This document shows, piece by piece, positions 35,388 through 44,235 of a stretch of 64,000 nt of DNA (position 1 is its first letter; each line of letters starts with the position of its first letter). Source of the stretch: Gemmatimonadota bacterium (GTDB taxonomy: Bacteria > Latescibacterota > UBA2968 > GCA-2709665); assembly GCA_028873695.1 (NCBI GenBank), contig JAPPNU010000062.1:25508-89507 (forward strand), read 5' to 3'. The position numbers and the translations under genes are program-made. The notes under the pieces were generated by a model that made no database searches, was not told the origin of the DNA, and saw only the letters and a program-made list of their open reading frames with translations.

Positions 35388-35984
35388 TCAAAGCCTGTCC
35401 AGTTCCGCGCGGTATTCCTCCGGCGTATCGATATCCCTCAGGACGCCTTCGTCCTCCACCTCCACCTCCTCCGTGTCGCCCGGGTGCCCCCGCATGACGG
35501 GTTTGAGCCCCTCTTCGCCGCCCAGGGACCGGATCTCGCAAGCATAACGCCCCAGATCCACCAGGGCCGGATGCCCCCGTCTTCCGCGATAGACCGGAAC
35601 GACGATACCCTTGTTGCCGTTCCGATACGCCGCGGCCACCTTCCTGACCACGCCCGCACGGACGTTCGGCTGATCCCCCAGGGCGATCAGCGCGGCATCG
35701 GCCGACTTTTCCAGTGCGGAAAGCCCGCAAAGGATACTTGAAAACATGCCTTTGCGATAATCGGGATTCAGGTGAAACGACACGGGTCGTTCCGCCAGAC
35801 TCTCCCGAACGGCATCCGCCCGGTGGCCAAGCACGACCAGGATTCCATCCAGATTGGCTTCCAGCAGCGTATCGACTACGGTCTGAAGTACCGTCTTCTC
35901 GCCAAACGGCAGCAGCTGTTTGGGAGACCCCATGCGTGTCGACAACCCGGCAGCCGGCACAAGCGCGCAGATCCGTTTTTCCAT
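35388..35984 (-). CDS. MobA/MocA-like nucleotidyltransferase
   Basis: A 198-residue NTP transferase with AAGLSTRMGSPKQLLPFG near residue 10, GHRADAVRE near 53, and ALGDQPNV near 95, which supplies the metal-binding Asp of GDQP. MocA transfers CMP to the molybdenum cofactor and MobA transfers GMP; which reaction, or a different NDP-sugar role, is not fixed. No molybdoenzyme gene is in this window. The ATG at 35984 has no Shine-Dalgarno; TATACT lies 11 nt before it, so a short-leader or leaderless start is possible. Confidence 0.72.
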   Translation of the reverse strand: MEKRICALVPAAGLSTRMGSPKQLLPFGEKTVLQTVVDTLLEANLDGILVVLGHRADAVRESLAERPVSFHLNPDYRKGMFSSILCGLSALEKSADAALIALGDQPNVRAGVVRKVAAAYRNGNKGIVVPVYRGRRGHPALVDLGRYACEIRSLGGEEGLKPVMRGHPGDTEEVEVEDEGVLRDIDTPEEYRAELDRL

Positions 35985-36098
35985 TTGAACGTCAAGTATA
36001 ATAAAAAAAAGCCGCTGTGACCACAACTTCCGATCCACGACTGCAGATTCAGGCGGGTGCGGTTGCTCCACGTTTAAAAACAAACACTTAATCTCCAA

Positions 36099-36239
36099 CA
36101 GTCAAGTGAAATCAATGATAGGACGGCAAGATGAATGTACCGGCCGGGGCCTTGCCGTGGAGGGTCTGTGAGAACGATACCTCGTTATCCATAAAAGTAT
36201 TATAAACAGATAGTTATACTCATACATCTACGCTTTGAC
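36099..36239. other. AT-rich intergenic stretch
   Basis: The sequence between the MobA-like gene and the zinc-protein promoter is conspicuously AT-rich compared with the rest of the window, with several TATA-like runs. No gene or repeat copy was recognised in it. Confidence 0.4.
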
Positions 36240-36267
36240 TTGACTTTTATCCGTTAAATTGTACATT
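36240..36267 (+). promoter_or_regulatory. Promoter for the McsA-like gene
   Basis: TTGACT (36240-36245) and TACATT (36262-36267) are spaced by 16 bp, about 70 bp before the GTG at 36335. A second TTGACT overlaps just upstream (36235-36240). Confidence 0.5.
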
Positions 36268-36334
36268 AGATTTCTTTGAAATATCGACCGGGTCGAATTC
36301 CGCGCAGTGTCAGCTTCCGAAGAAGTCGTTTCAG

Positions 36335-36580
36335 GTGCTCTGCGAATCTTGCAAAACGCGTCCCGCCGCACGGATCTCCACCCGGATTCTGAACGGAGAG
36401 AAACAGGTCACCTATCGTTGCGAAGTCTGCGAAGCGTTGGCTGAATCCGGGTCGAAGCCCCGCCTCGAGCGTCCCTGCGAGCGCTGCGGGGAGAAGGAGG
36501 GCCGGATCAAACTCACCCGCCTCGCGGAGCGCTATCGAACCGTAACGTATCTGTGTGAAACCTGTGCGGCGCGGACCTGA
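36335..36580 (+). CDS. Small McsA-like zinc-ribbon protein
   Basis: An 81-residue protein with four CxxC pairs: CESC (3-6), CEVC (29-32), CERC (48-51) and CETC (74-77), enough for two zinc ribbons. The N-terminus LCESCKTRPAARIST followed by NGEKQVTYRCEVCEALAE resembles the first zinc region of McsA (activator of McsB arginine kinase, Clp control), but the UVR domain of McsA is missing. GTG 36335 is the only suitable start. It is followed 117 bp later by the glycosidase gene. Function could be protein or nucleic-acid binding. Confidence 0.6.
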   Translation: MLCESCKTRPAARISTRILNGEKQVTYRCEVCEALAESGSKPRLERPCERCGEKEGRIKLTRLAERYRTVTYLCETCAART

Positions 36581-36696
36581 CTCTGGCGGACGTACACACG
36601 TTTTCACCGGCGGGTCGTCCGCCCGTATATTCCGCCCGTTCTCTTGCCCGGGCGGCCCCAGGCCGCCGCGCGTTTCAGTAACCGGACAGCCACATT

Positions 36697-39600
36697 ATGG
36701 ATACCAGTACATTCCTCAATCCTCCGGCGCCATATCGGATCCTTCCTTCCTGGGCGTGGAACAGTACAATCGAAGAGAGTGAGATTGTTCGCCAGATCCG
36801 GGAGATGAGCGAAAAGGGCCTTGGCGGTTTCTGTCTCTCCGCGGGGCCGGGGCTTCGAATTCCGTACCTTTCCAGAGTCTGGTTCGATCGGGTCCGGACC
36901 GCGGTCGAGACCGCCAGGGAGTGCGGACTTCAGGTCTGGCTGCACGACGAATTCCCCCACCCGCACGGCATCAGCGGAGGGAGGGTATCGCTGGGCCATC
37001 CCGAGTATCGGGGCCAGCACCTTACCTTCGATGAAATCACGGTCCAGGGCGGCCAGCAGGTCGACATGGAACTGCCGTGGGGTACCGTATTGCGCGCCCT
37101 CGCCGTTCCGCTCAAACGGGACCGGTGTCTGTGGGAGAGTGTTGAGGACATCGGGGAATATATCGGCTCGAACCAGCTTCATGAAATTTACAGGGAACAC
37201 GCCGGGGACGGGGGGTACCACAACAAGAGATTTCTCGCCCGCCATCTGACGCATCGTCTTTTCTGGAAGGCGCCGCCGGGACGCTGGAGAGTGCTTGTCT
37301 TCATCCAGAGGGAAAGCGATGCGGAAGAACCCCATGGGATCCACTTCGACCCGTTCAACGCCGAAGCCGTCGCCTGTTATCTCGACACCACGCACGGAAG
37401 GTACGCCAGCGGGCTGTCAGGCGGTTTCGGCGGCGCGATCAAGGGCATTCTGACCACCGAGGCATTTTCCATTCCGGGCAGATGGCCCTGGTCTCCTGCT
37501 CTGCCCGGGGTGTTCCAGGAACGTAACGGGTATGACCTCCTCAACTGCCTCCCTGCGCTGATGACCTATTTCGGTCCGAATACGGCCCGGATCCGGTACG
37601 ATTACTTCCAGACGCTGAGCGAGATGCTCAGAGACAATTTCCATAAGGTATTCGAGGCGTGGTGCGCAAAACACAACGTGCTGCACGCGTCTGACGTGAC
37701 GGTTTTCAGGAACGCCCACAGACGGAACGTCCACATACCCGGCACCTGCGGCGGCGGTGAAAAGGTGGGTGGGTTCAGAGACGGGGACGCGCACGCCGCC
37801 GCTTACCGACGCAATCCCAGGTTCTCCGTATCCATCCACGACGGCGGCCGCGCTTTCAACACGTGCTTCCGGAATACCGGGTGGTCGCTGACGCTCCAGG
37901 ATATGAAGTGGACGATCGACCGGATGGGCGCCCTTGGCGCCAACCTCTTCCATGCGCAGGGATTGTCCTACACGCTCGACGGACTGCGCAAACACGACAA
38001 TCCACCGTCGATCTTCCACCAGAATCCCTACTGGAAACACTTCCGGCTTCTGGCGGACTACGCAGGCCGTCTCTCGTACGCCCTCAGCCAGGGACGCCGG
38101 CGGACCAATCTGGCCCTTCTGGATCCGGTGACGAGCCTTTGGGCGCACCTCGGAAGCCCGGGTCTCGGATGGCGATATATCGGCTACGACGAGGATGAGG
38201 CCAAGCTTACCGAGCGGCTCGCGACGGATTGGGCGTATCTCATCGAGTCCCTTTGCCAGATGCAGCGCGATTTCGACTCCCTGGATCCGGAAACCCTGGC
38301 TGCCGCGCGCGTCGAGGGAAACCGGCTGCAGACCGGGAGAACCAGCTACGACGTACTCATTCTGCCGCCCATTACAAACCTGGAGCGAGAGGCGTTCGAA
38401 CGCATCCGGCAGTTTATCAACGCCGGCGGTAGAGTCATCTGTCTGGGCCTGCTTCCGATAGAAGACATCGAGGAAGGTCCTTCCGTCGTAGATGCATTTT
38501 CCCGCCTGACCGACATGGAACCCGGCAGAATGCGAAGGGACTATATCGGCCACGAACTGGGCGTACATCTCATACAGAGAGGGGACCTCTACTTCATCCG
38601 TACGGGGGGTTCCGTAGAAAAGAACCGTGGCGCGCGAATGCTGGCCGATCTGCTCCACCGGATTCTTCCTCCCGATGTGATCGTGGAGACAGACAAGAAG
38701 AACGGATCGGCGATCATGGCGCAAAGAAGAGAAACGCCAAAAGAAGATCTGTTTTTCTTTACCAACACCGATCGAAACGCCTTCACGTCCCGGATCGACG
38801 TACAGGTTTCCGCTCGTCGCCGAAAGGTAGAACGGTGGGACCTCGAAACCGGCCGGCGGTCGCCGCTGGCGGCGGTGCGGGAGGCCGACCGGATCAGGTT
38901 CAACCTCGACTTCGATCGGCTGCAGTCTCACCTTATTGTCGTATCGGAAGACAAACCCCAGCGGCTGACGGCGTCGGAAACGGCAGCCGTTTTGCGTCCC
39001 GACGCCAACGATGCGTGGAAAGTCGATGCCGAAGAGGACAACTGTCTGCGCATGGACAGGTTCCAGATGCAACTCGATCCACAGAACAAGGGGATCGAGC
39101 AGGGTTGGCACAAGCCGGGCTACAGGGACAACCGCTGGACGTCCGTAACCCCCAAACCGGTGGTTGAACAGATTCGAGATCTACCGACCCTTTCCGGCCT
39201 GCCCTTTACGTTCAACAGCGGCGGCCCGGGCAAGGATGCGGGTCCGGACATCGAATTCCCCCTGGTATGCTGGTTCAGAACGGCTTTCTCAGCCGACGTC
39301 GTGCCGTCCAAGCTCTCCCTGGTGATGGACCGCAGCGCCATTCTCGGGGAATACCAGATCTACCTGAACGGTGAGCGCCTGCCCGGAAAGGCATTCCGTC
39401 CGACGTTTCGTTACGACCACAACAACGTCACGTGCGCGGTGGTGCGACGTGTGAACACCGGGAAGAACGTCCTCGCAATCCGCGTTGAGCTGGACGACCT
39501 CAATCAGGGCCTGGTCGATGCCTTCTATCTCTTCGGGAAATTCGGCGTCAGGCGCTGGCTCAGCCACTATCAGCGAATGGTGGCGCCGGTAGACCGTGGT

Positions 39601-39936
39601 TTCCCCGGTGAACTCGACGAGCAGAAGATGCCCTACTATGCGGGCACGGTCGTCTATACAAAGGATATGACGTTCGCGGAACCTCCCGAGTCTGAGGCGT
39701 TCGTCTTCTCGCTCGAGGAGGAACTCAAGGACGTTACCGATATCGTCGAGGTGACCATCAATGGCCGTTCCCTCGGTACGAGAGCGTGGGCGCCGTACAA
39801 ATGGACGGCCAGCACCGAGTGGCTCAAGCCCGGGAAGAATCGAGTCGTCGTCCGGATGACCAACACGCTTTCCCGGCTGCTCACCGGGTGCGAATTTGAA
39901 CCCGGCACCCATTCGCTGAGGCCCGTCGCATTGTAG
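36697..39936 (+). CDS. GH106-like glycoside hydrolase (alpha-L-rhamnosidase type)
   Basis: A 1079-residue protein. The N-terminus (FLNPPAPYRILPSWAWN, then EIVRQIREMSEKGLGGFCL) matches the opening of GH106-type proteins, whose TIM barrel follows to about residue 480. A Rossmann-like beta-galactosidase-trimerisation-type segment follows at about 540-620, including YDVLILPPITNLERE. The C-terminal 250 residues have galactose-binding/jelly-roll character (LVMDRSAILGEYQIYLNGERL). It has no signal peptide, so the substrate (probably oligosaccharide) would be cytoplasmic. Family assignment is by pattern only. Stand-alone gene with its own terminator. Confidence 0.6.
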   Translation: MDTSTFLNPPAPYRILPSWAWNSTIEESEIVRQIREMSEKGLGGFCLSAGPGLRIPYLSRVWFDRVRTAVETARECGLQVWLHDEFPHPHGISGGRVSLGHPEYRGQHLTFDEITVQGGQQVDMELPWGTVLRALAVPLKRDRCLWESVEDIGEYIGSNQLHEIYREHAGDGGYHNKRFLARHLTHRLFWKAPPGRWRVLVFIQRESDAEEPHGIHFDPFNAEAVACYLDTTHGRYASGLSGGFGGAIKGILTTEAFSIPGRWPWSPALPGVFQERNGYDLLNCLPALMTYFGPNTARIRYDYFQTLSEMLRDNFHKVFEAWCAKHNVLHASDVTVFRNAHRRNVHIPGTCGGGEKVGGFRDGDAHAAAYRRNPRFSVSIHDGGRAFNTCFRNTGWSLTLQDMKWTIDRMGALGANLFHAQGLSYTLDGLRKHDNPPSIFHQNPYWKHFRLLADYAGRLSYALSQGRRRTNLALLDPVTSLWAHLGSPGLGWRYIGYDEDEAKLTERLATDWAYLIESLCQMQRDFDSLDPETLAAARVEGNRLQTGRTSYDVLILPPITNLEREAFERIRQFINAGGRVICLGLLPIEDIEEGPSVVDAFSRLTDMEPGRMRRDYIGHELGVHLIQRGDLYFIRTGGSVEKNRGARMLADLLHRILPPDVIVETDKKNGSAIMAQRRETPKEDLFFFTNTDRNAFTSRIDVQVSARRRKVERWDLETGRRSPLAAVREADRIRFNLDFDRLQSHLIVVSEDKPQRLTASETAAVLRPDANDAWKVDAEEDNCLRMDRFQMQLDPQNKGIEQGWHKPGYRDNRWTSVTPKPVVEQIRDLPTLSGLPFTFNSGGPGKDAGPDIEFPLVCWFRTAFSADVVPSKLSLVMDRSAILGEYQIYLNGERLPGKAFRPTFRYDHNNVTCAVVRRVNTGKNVLAIRVELDDLNQGLVDAFYLFGKFGVRRWLSHYQRMVAPVDRGFPGELDEQKMPYYAGTVVYTKDMTFAEPPESEAFVFSLEEELKDVTDIVEVTINGRSLGTRAWAPYKWTASTEWLKPGKNRVVVRMTNTLSRLLTGCEFEPGTHSLRPVAL

Positions 39937-39989
39937 GAGATCGCGGCGGGTGTGGCGAATCCATAGCCACCGGATTGCGAAGTAAGATG

Positions 39990-40017
39990 AAGCGGCCTCA
40001 CGTCGAGGTCGCTTTTG
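39990..40017 (+). terminator. Intrinsic terminator after the glycosidase gene
   Basis: A 10-bp stem with one G-T pair (39990-39999 with 40005-40014), an ACGTC loop and a trailing T run. It lies 54 bp after the stop. Confidence 0.65.
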
Positions 40018-40070
40018 TGTTGAAATCAGGTCGCAAATGAAGGTAGATGTCTTTCGAAAAGGAGAAAAGC

Positions 40071-40334
40071 GTGAGAAAAGGATGGATCGCGGCGGGCGTG
40101 GCGGCCGGGCTTCAGGCATTTCTCCTGCTGGCGGCAGGGCTCATCTTCGCCGCCCTGTTCCTGATCAAGATCCTCTGGGCGTGGACGATTCCCGATCTCT
40201 TTCCCGGCGCGGTGGAACAGGGGCTCATCGCGGGTGAAATCTCGTGGTTTGCATCCCTGAAGCTGGCCCTGTTTCTGGGAATCCTGTCTGCGATCATCGG
40301 GAACAGGAGCGTGTCCGCCTCACATTCCCGGTAG
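40071..40334 (+). CDS. Small two-helix membrane protein
   Basis: An 87-residue hydrophobic protein with two predicted transmembrane helices, about residues 6-32 (AAGVAAGLQAFLLLAAGLIF) and 58-78 (ASLKLALFLGILSAIIG), separated by a polar loop with WTIPDLFPGAVEQG. Function unknown. GTG 40071 follows AAAGGAG at 6 nt spacing; an in-frame ATG at 40047 has a weaker site and is the alternative start. It precedes a methyltransferase gene by 50 bp on the same strand. Confidence 0.55.
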   Translation: MRKGWIAAGVAAGLQAFLLLAAGLIFAALFLIKILWAWTIPDLFPGAVEQGLIAGEISWFASLKLALFLGILSAIIGNRSVSASHSR

Positions 40335-40385
40335 AAGGAGACCATTGATTATCGGTCGCCGGTGAGTTGGCAACCGGGAAATCAT

Positions 40386-41144
40386 ATGAGATTCGACGAC
40401 ACGTCGTATTACAGGGCATACGATCACAATTATCGCGTCGCGTATGAAGAAGGCCTGGCGTTCCTTGGTGAAGGCGGATCGCGGAGGGAACTCCGGCGCC
40501 TGAAAAGAATGCTCGGAAGAATCCTCCACGACCCGCTTGAAACCGGAATACTGGACGTGGGATGCGGGGATGGAACGGTCGGCGTCTTCCTTGCCGGGCT
40601 GGGATATCGCTATCTGGGTGTCGACGTCTCGGAGGCGGCCATCGACCGCGCCGGACAGCGGTGCGCCGAAGCCGGCGTGGATGCGGGATTCCGGGTTGCA
40701 GACGCACTGGATACGGAGTCGTTGCCGGCTGACGGGTTCGACGTCGTCGTTGACTGCGGTTGTTTCCATATGCTGGTTGTCGACGCCCACAGGGAAAAAT
40801 ACCTGAAAAACGTGAGACGGGCCATGCGGGACGGAGGACATTTCATTCTGTTCGGCTCGCACGACCCCGACGCTTACGACGGGCCGGTGGACTCGTTCGG
40901 CGAATTCTGCAGGAAGACGGGGACGAACACTTCCGGAGTCCCATTTCAAAAATGCGTCGGAGATCACTGGATGAATGTGAATGGCAGAAGGGTATACTTA
41001 ATGGGGCGCCCGCGAAGCGTGAAGGGCTATCGTGCGGAACTGACCGCGGCGGGTTTCAGGATCCTGTATCGTACGACCTGTCGTCGCGATCCGAGGGACG
41101 CGGGCTTCCTGATGCAGAAGGACGTGGGAGTGCCTGACGCTTGA
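40386..41144 (+). CDS. Class I SAM-dependent methyltransferase
   Basis: A 252-residue methyltransferase with motif I ILDVGCGDGTVGVFLA near residue 56, motif II YLGVDVSEAAIDRA and an acidic post-motif DCGCFHMLVVDAH near 125. It resembles Methyltransf_11/25 enzymes acting on small molecules or lipids; the acceptor is unknown. ATG 40386 has GGGAA upstream. A GTG start at 40362 would add eight residues. Confidence 0.8.
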   Translation: MRFDDTSYYRAYDHNYRVAYEEGLAFLGEGGSRRELRRLKRMLGRILHDPLETGILDVGCGDGTVGVFLAGLGYRYLGVDVSEAAIDRAGQRCAEAGVDAGFRVADALDTESLPADGFDVVVDCGCFHMLVVDAHREKYLKNVRRAMRDGGHFILFGSHDPDAYDGPVDSFGEFCRKTGTNTSGVPFQKCVGDHWMNVNGRRVYLMGRPRSVKGYRAELTAAGFRILYRTTCRRDPRDAGFLMQKDVGVPDA

Positions 41145-41286
41145 GTGGGGTCCGCACGAACTCTCGACCTGCCGCGTAGCCATGATTGCCGATCCCGGGG
41201 GGATCCGATCTTCATTCACCGGCGAAGGGACGGGACGTGGGGATAGCCGGCGCTTTCGGTTCCACGATCTCGATGTCAGGATTGAC

Positions 41287-41715
41287 ATGCCCGAGAGCGA
41301 TTTCGATCTTACCTGGTACCATGGTTCCCAGCAGAAGTTGACGGAACTTCGCGTTGGCAGTTCGATTACGCAGATCCGCGACCTTGCGAAGGCGTTTTCT
41401 CACAGGCCCTCGCTTGTCAGCAGGTCTTGCCCCGACGAGTTCCTGTCCGACAAATGTCGGGTGAAGCACGATGGCGTCACGCCCGGGATTCTCTATACTG
41501 TTTCCGAGGGGATCGGTCCTGAGGATATCTATCCGCATCCTCATCCGGCGAATGCCGATGGCTGGGAGTGGCTGACCAGGCGTGAATTGAAACTGAAATT
41601 CATCGAAGAGACAATCGTATCGGACCATGAGCGTCTGACCGACGATGACATCGCGGAGATCAGGCGAAAACAGAGAGAACGTGGCGAGGAGACGTTTTCG
41701 GAGAAGTCCGATTGA
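41287..41715 (+). CDS. Uncharacterised protein with ADP-ribosyltransferase-like start
   Basis: A 142-residue protein I cannot assign firmly. The segments DLTWYHGSQQKL, SSITQIRDLAKAFSHRPSLVS, KHDGVTPGILYTV and EDIYPHPHPANADGWEWLT recall ART-like families that begin YHGSxxxL and have a final E-containing strand. Residues 75 onward also carry a polar HPHP turn. ATG 41287 is favoured because AGGA lies 6 nt upstream; about 35 earlier in-frame codons are not convincing. It is followed by a cupin gene after 34 bp. Confidence 0.5.
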   Translation: MPESDFDLTWYHGSQQKLTELRVGSSITQIRDLAKAFSHRPSLVSRSCPDEFLSDKCRVKHDGVTPGILYTVSEGIGPEDIYPHPHPANADGWEWLTRRELKLKFIEETIVSDHERLTDDDIAEIRRKQRERGEETFSEKSD

Positions 41716-41749
41716 AAAACAAAAAACCAAACCTGGAGGTACGCGACTC

Positions 41750-42157
41750 ATGACCCAATGGAAGATCAATCTGGACGACGTACCCGAAGAACATCAGAAG
41801 TGGACCTGGAGCACTGGAAGCTACGAACGCTATCGTCGCCATGTCTCGGTCGCCCTGGGGAACACTTCGGAATCGCCGCATCCATTCGACGTGGAACTGA
41901 CGCGTCTTCCCCCAGGCGCGCGCCCATGTCCGGTGCACTCGCACGAACGGATGTGGGAGTTCTTCATTGTCGTGTCGGGCAGGGCCGTGGTCGATCGTGA
42001 AGGAGAGTCTACAGAAGCCGTCGCCGGGGACTGCTTCATGCAGCAGGCAGGCACCCGGCACCGGATCCGAAACGGGAGTGATTCCGAAGACCTGGTCTTC
42101 TACGTGATCGCCAACGAGCCCGGCGGCCCCGACACGACCCGGAAGTACGACGTCTAA
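41750..42157 (+). CDS. Cupin-domain protein
   Basis: A 135-residue single-domain cupin. Motif 1 is CPVHSHERMWEFFIVVSGRA near residues 65-84 (two His and one Glu as metal ligands) and motif 2 is GDCFMQQAGTRHRIRN near 102. Cupins bind a metal or small molecule and range from dioxygenases to isomerases and storage proteins; nothing here selects one. GGAGG lies about 11 nt before ATG 41750. The upstream longer frame overlaps the preceding gene and is unlikely. Confidence 0.78.
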   Translation: MTQWKINLDDVPEEHQKWTWSTGSYERYRRHVSVALGNTSESPHPFDVELTRLPPGARPCPVHSHERMWEFFIVVSGRAVVDREGESTEAVAGDCFMQQAGTRHRIRNGSDSEDLVFYVIANEPGGPDTTRKYDV

Positions 42158-42300
42158 CCGGCGCACAGTCCCGCCCGTTCCTCCCATTGTTGTCATTCGA
42201 CGCGAACGCAGCTTCCCCGCGTTCCGCCCATCTTCCGGTGGCGCAGGCAGGCGACTGCGCCTTGGTCCGACCTCGATGCCCCGCTCTTGCGCTGATTCCT

Positions 42301-42360
42301 TCTGTGCCTTTTGTGCTTTTTGTGGTAAGTTTCGCCGTTGCCTCTTTTCGGATTAAGGTT
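42301..42360 (+). repeat. Family C intergenic repeat, copy 2
   Basis: About 60 bp with CTGTGCCTTTTGTGC, TTTTTGTGG and GATTAAGG blocks shared with 32163-32220 and, inverted, 46569-46627. It lies just upstream of the DMT transporter gene. Confidence 0.65.
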
Positions 42361-42389
42361 GATTCTCAGAACGTGCGTGGGGCTTCAAA

Positions 42390-43277
42390 TTGGGGTTCTC
42401 AATCTCAGCGGGTGAGATCTTCGGCCTGTCGTGTTCGCTGGTCTGGGCGGTGAACAGCCTGATGGTGCGCACGCAGTCGCAGGCCATTCCGCCCGCGATG
42501 ATGAACGGCATCCGGTGCGCCGTGGCCACGGTCTTCTTCTGGATGCTGCTTCCGTTCGGACCGCCGCTTTCCAGCTACGCGCTGGTAACCGGAACGGAGT
42601 GGGCGCTTCTGGTGGGCGGCCTGCTGATCGGAATGGCCGTTGGCGAAACGATGTACCTCGCGGCGATCAGGGAAATCGGCGTATCGCGAGCGATGGCGCT
42701 GTCGGGGACCTTCCCGCTGTCCACGTTCTTCTTCGAGTGGGCCCTGCTGCAAAACCCGTTCAGCCGGCGATTCTTCCTTGGGATCTGCCTCGTGGCTGTG
42801 GGGGTGATTTTCCTTTCACGGCGAGCGCGGCAACCCGCCGGCGAGCGGCCCGACCGGCTCGTCCCCGGCATCTTCCTCGCGCTGTTCGCCTGCCTGCTTT
42901 GGGGCCTGAGTACGGTAATGCTCAAACCGGCAATCGCAAACATGACGTCGGTACAGGCCAACAGCGTCCGCGTGCCGCTTACCGCCGCGGTTCTCTTCCT
43001 GACACGGGCATGGGCGGGTCCGGTAATGCGCATCCGGGATATTGACCGGCGGGCGCTGTTGATCGTGGCAGCGAGCGGGATTGTGGGGGTGGGCGCCGGA
43101 TCCCTGCTATATGTGATGGCGATCGCCCGGATCGGCCCCGCGAAGATGGCCACACTTGCGTCTGTATCTCCCGTCCTGGGGATGCTGATGTCGGTGTTCT
43201 TACTCAAGGAGAAGCTGACCGTGCCGCTTGTGGCGGGCGTGGTACTCTGTGTGGGCGGCGTGTGGATGGTCCTGTGA
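42390..43277 (+). CDS. EamA/DMT-family transporter
   Basis: A 295-residue permease of about ten transmembrane helices in two EamA repeats. Helix-rich stretches include GLSCSLVWAVNSLMV near the N-terminus and LLWGLSTVMLKPAIA near the start of the second half, the repeat marker W-x-x-x-x-x-x-x-K/R pattern. DMT carriers export metabolites such as amino acids. Start is TTG 42390, with GGGG about 8 nt upstream; no ATG or GTG is in frame nearby, so the start is uncertain by a few codons. Confidence 0.82.
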   Translation: MGFSISAGEIFGLSCSLVWAVNSLMVRTQSQAIPPAMMNGIRCAVATVFFWMLLPFGPPLSSYALVTGTEWALLVGGLLIGMAVGETMYLAAIREIGVSRAMALSGTFPLSTFFFEWALLQNPFSRRFFLGICLVAVGVIFLSRRARQPAGERPDRLVPGIFLALFACLLWGLSTVMLKPAIANMTSVQANSVRVPLTAAVLFLTRAWAGPVMRIRDIDRRALLIVAASGIVGVGAGSLLYVMAIARIGPAKMATLASVSPVLGMLMSVFLLKEKLTVPLVAGVVLCVGGVWMVL

Positions 43278-43401
43278 CTCACGGGAACAGTGAGGCTACA
43301 CACACTTGCGTGTGTATATTGCGCCGGCCCGGTTTGACGGGCATGGTTCCGTTCAGTACGCGGGCCGTGGGACATGAAACCGAAAAACAAGAGGCGGGCC
43401 T

Positions 43402-44121
43402 GTGATTCGCGAAATTCTGGATGACCTGTTCGGCAGGGAACTGCTCGACGCCCACCCGGATGAATGGGGGATTTGCGCGTATTGCGACCACCCCTCAGCG
43501 ATGGGGTACGCGACGACGATTACGCCGGAGGCAATTGGGAAGGCGGTCGATCTGAACGTGGACCTTATCGTTACGCACCACGACGCCTGGGATTTCATGT
43601 TCGAGCAGTGCGAGGAAGTCCAATCTCTGTTGAAGGAAAACGGACTCACGCACGTATGGGCGCACCTCCCGCTGGATCTGGCCGATTTCGGGACGTCTGC
43701 AACGCTGCTGTCGGAGATGGGATGTGCGCCTGTGGCTGTCCTTCAGCATGCCGGGGGAAGGGTGGGCGAACGCCCTGAATTCGCACCACTGGGCGCCCTG
43801 CGCGAGAGACTGACCACATTGATGTCGGAGCAGCCATGCAGGGTATATGACGCAGGTCGGGCGGTGAGGAGAGTAGCCACCGTAACGGGCGCCGGATTCT
43901 ACACGAACTTCCTGAGAGACGCGCTGAGTTACGACGTCGACCTCTACGTCACCGGAGAAACGAGTCTCTTCCTGCTCGAATACGCGAAATTCCGAAAGGT
44001 AAACGTGCTCGTGTATTCGCACAACTATACCGAACTCCCCGGCGTACGCGCCTTCGCGGAAAGAATCGCCGGCGCGCTCGGTCTCGATATGAAGGGGCAT
44101 CTGGGGGACTCTCACTGGTAA
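43402..44121 (+). CDS. NIF3/YqfO-family protein
   Basis: A 239-residue metal-binding protein of the NIF3 (YbgI) family: WGICAYCDHP near the N-terminus, LIVTHHDAWDF near residue 56 with the metal-binding His pair, HLPLDLADFGTS near 90, and YVTGETSLFLLEYAKFRKV with VYSHNYTELPG near the C-terminus. Some NIF3 proteins are annotated as type 2 GTP cyclohydrolase I; enzyme activity is not certain. GTG 43402 has GAGG at 8 nt. The DMT gene ends about 125 bp upstream. Confidence 0.85.
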   Translation: MIREILDDLFGRELLDAHPDEWGICAYCDHPSAMGYATTITPEAIGKAVDLNVDLIVTHHDAWDFMFEQCEEVQSLLKENGLTHVWAHLPLDLADFGTSATLLSEMGCAPVAVLQHAGGRVGERPEFAPLGALRERLTTLMSEQPCRVYDAGRAVRRVATVTGAGFYTNFLRDALSYDVDLYVTGETSLFLLEYAKFRKVNVLVYSHNYTELPGVRAFAERIAGALGLDMKGHLGDSHW

Positions 44122-44169
44122 TGTTTCGAGTGGTGAACGGAATTCCGTTCGAACAATTGTCCTGGCCCC

Positions 44170-44198
44170 TTGTGTCTTAATTCGTCGGGCAGTATATT
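44170..44198 (+). promoter_or_regulatory. Promoter upstream of the DUF433 locus
   Basis: TTGTGT (44170-44175) and TATATT (44193-44198) are spaced by 17 bp. They lie upstream of the family A repeat that leads into the DUF433 gene, so that repeat would be transcribed as a 5' leader. Confidence 0.5.
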
Positions 44199-44235
44199 TT
44201 CAGGGGAATTCAGACGTCTGACAATCGAGTTGACA

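Noticed and set aside
37417-39111. 564-codon antisense frame within the glycosidase gene
   Set aside because: Composition typical of a shadow frame, no recognisable domain, and it overlaps the glycosidase throughout.
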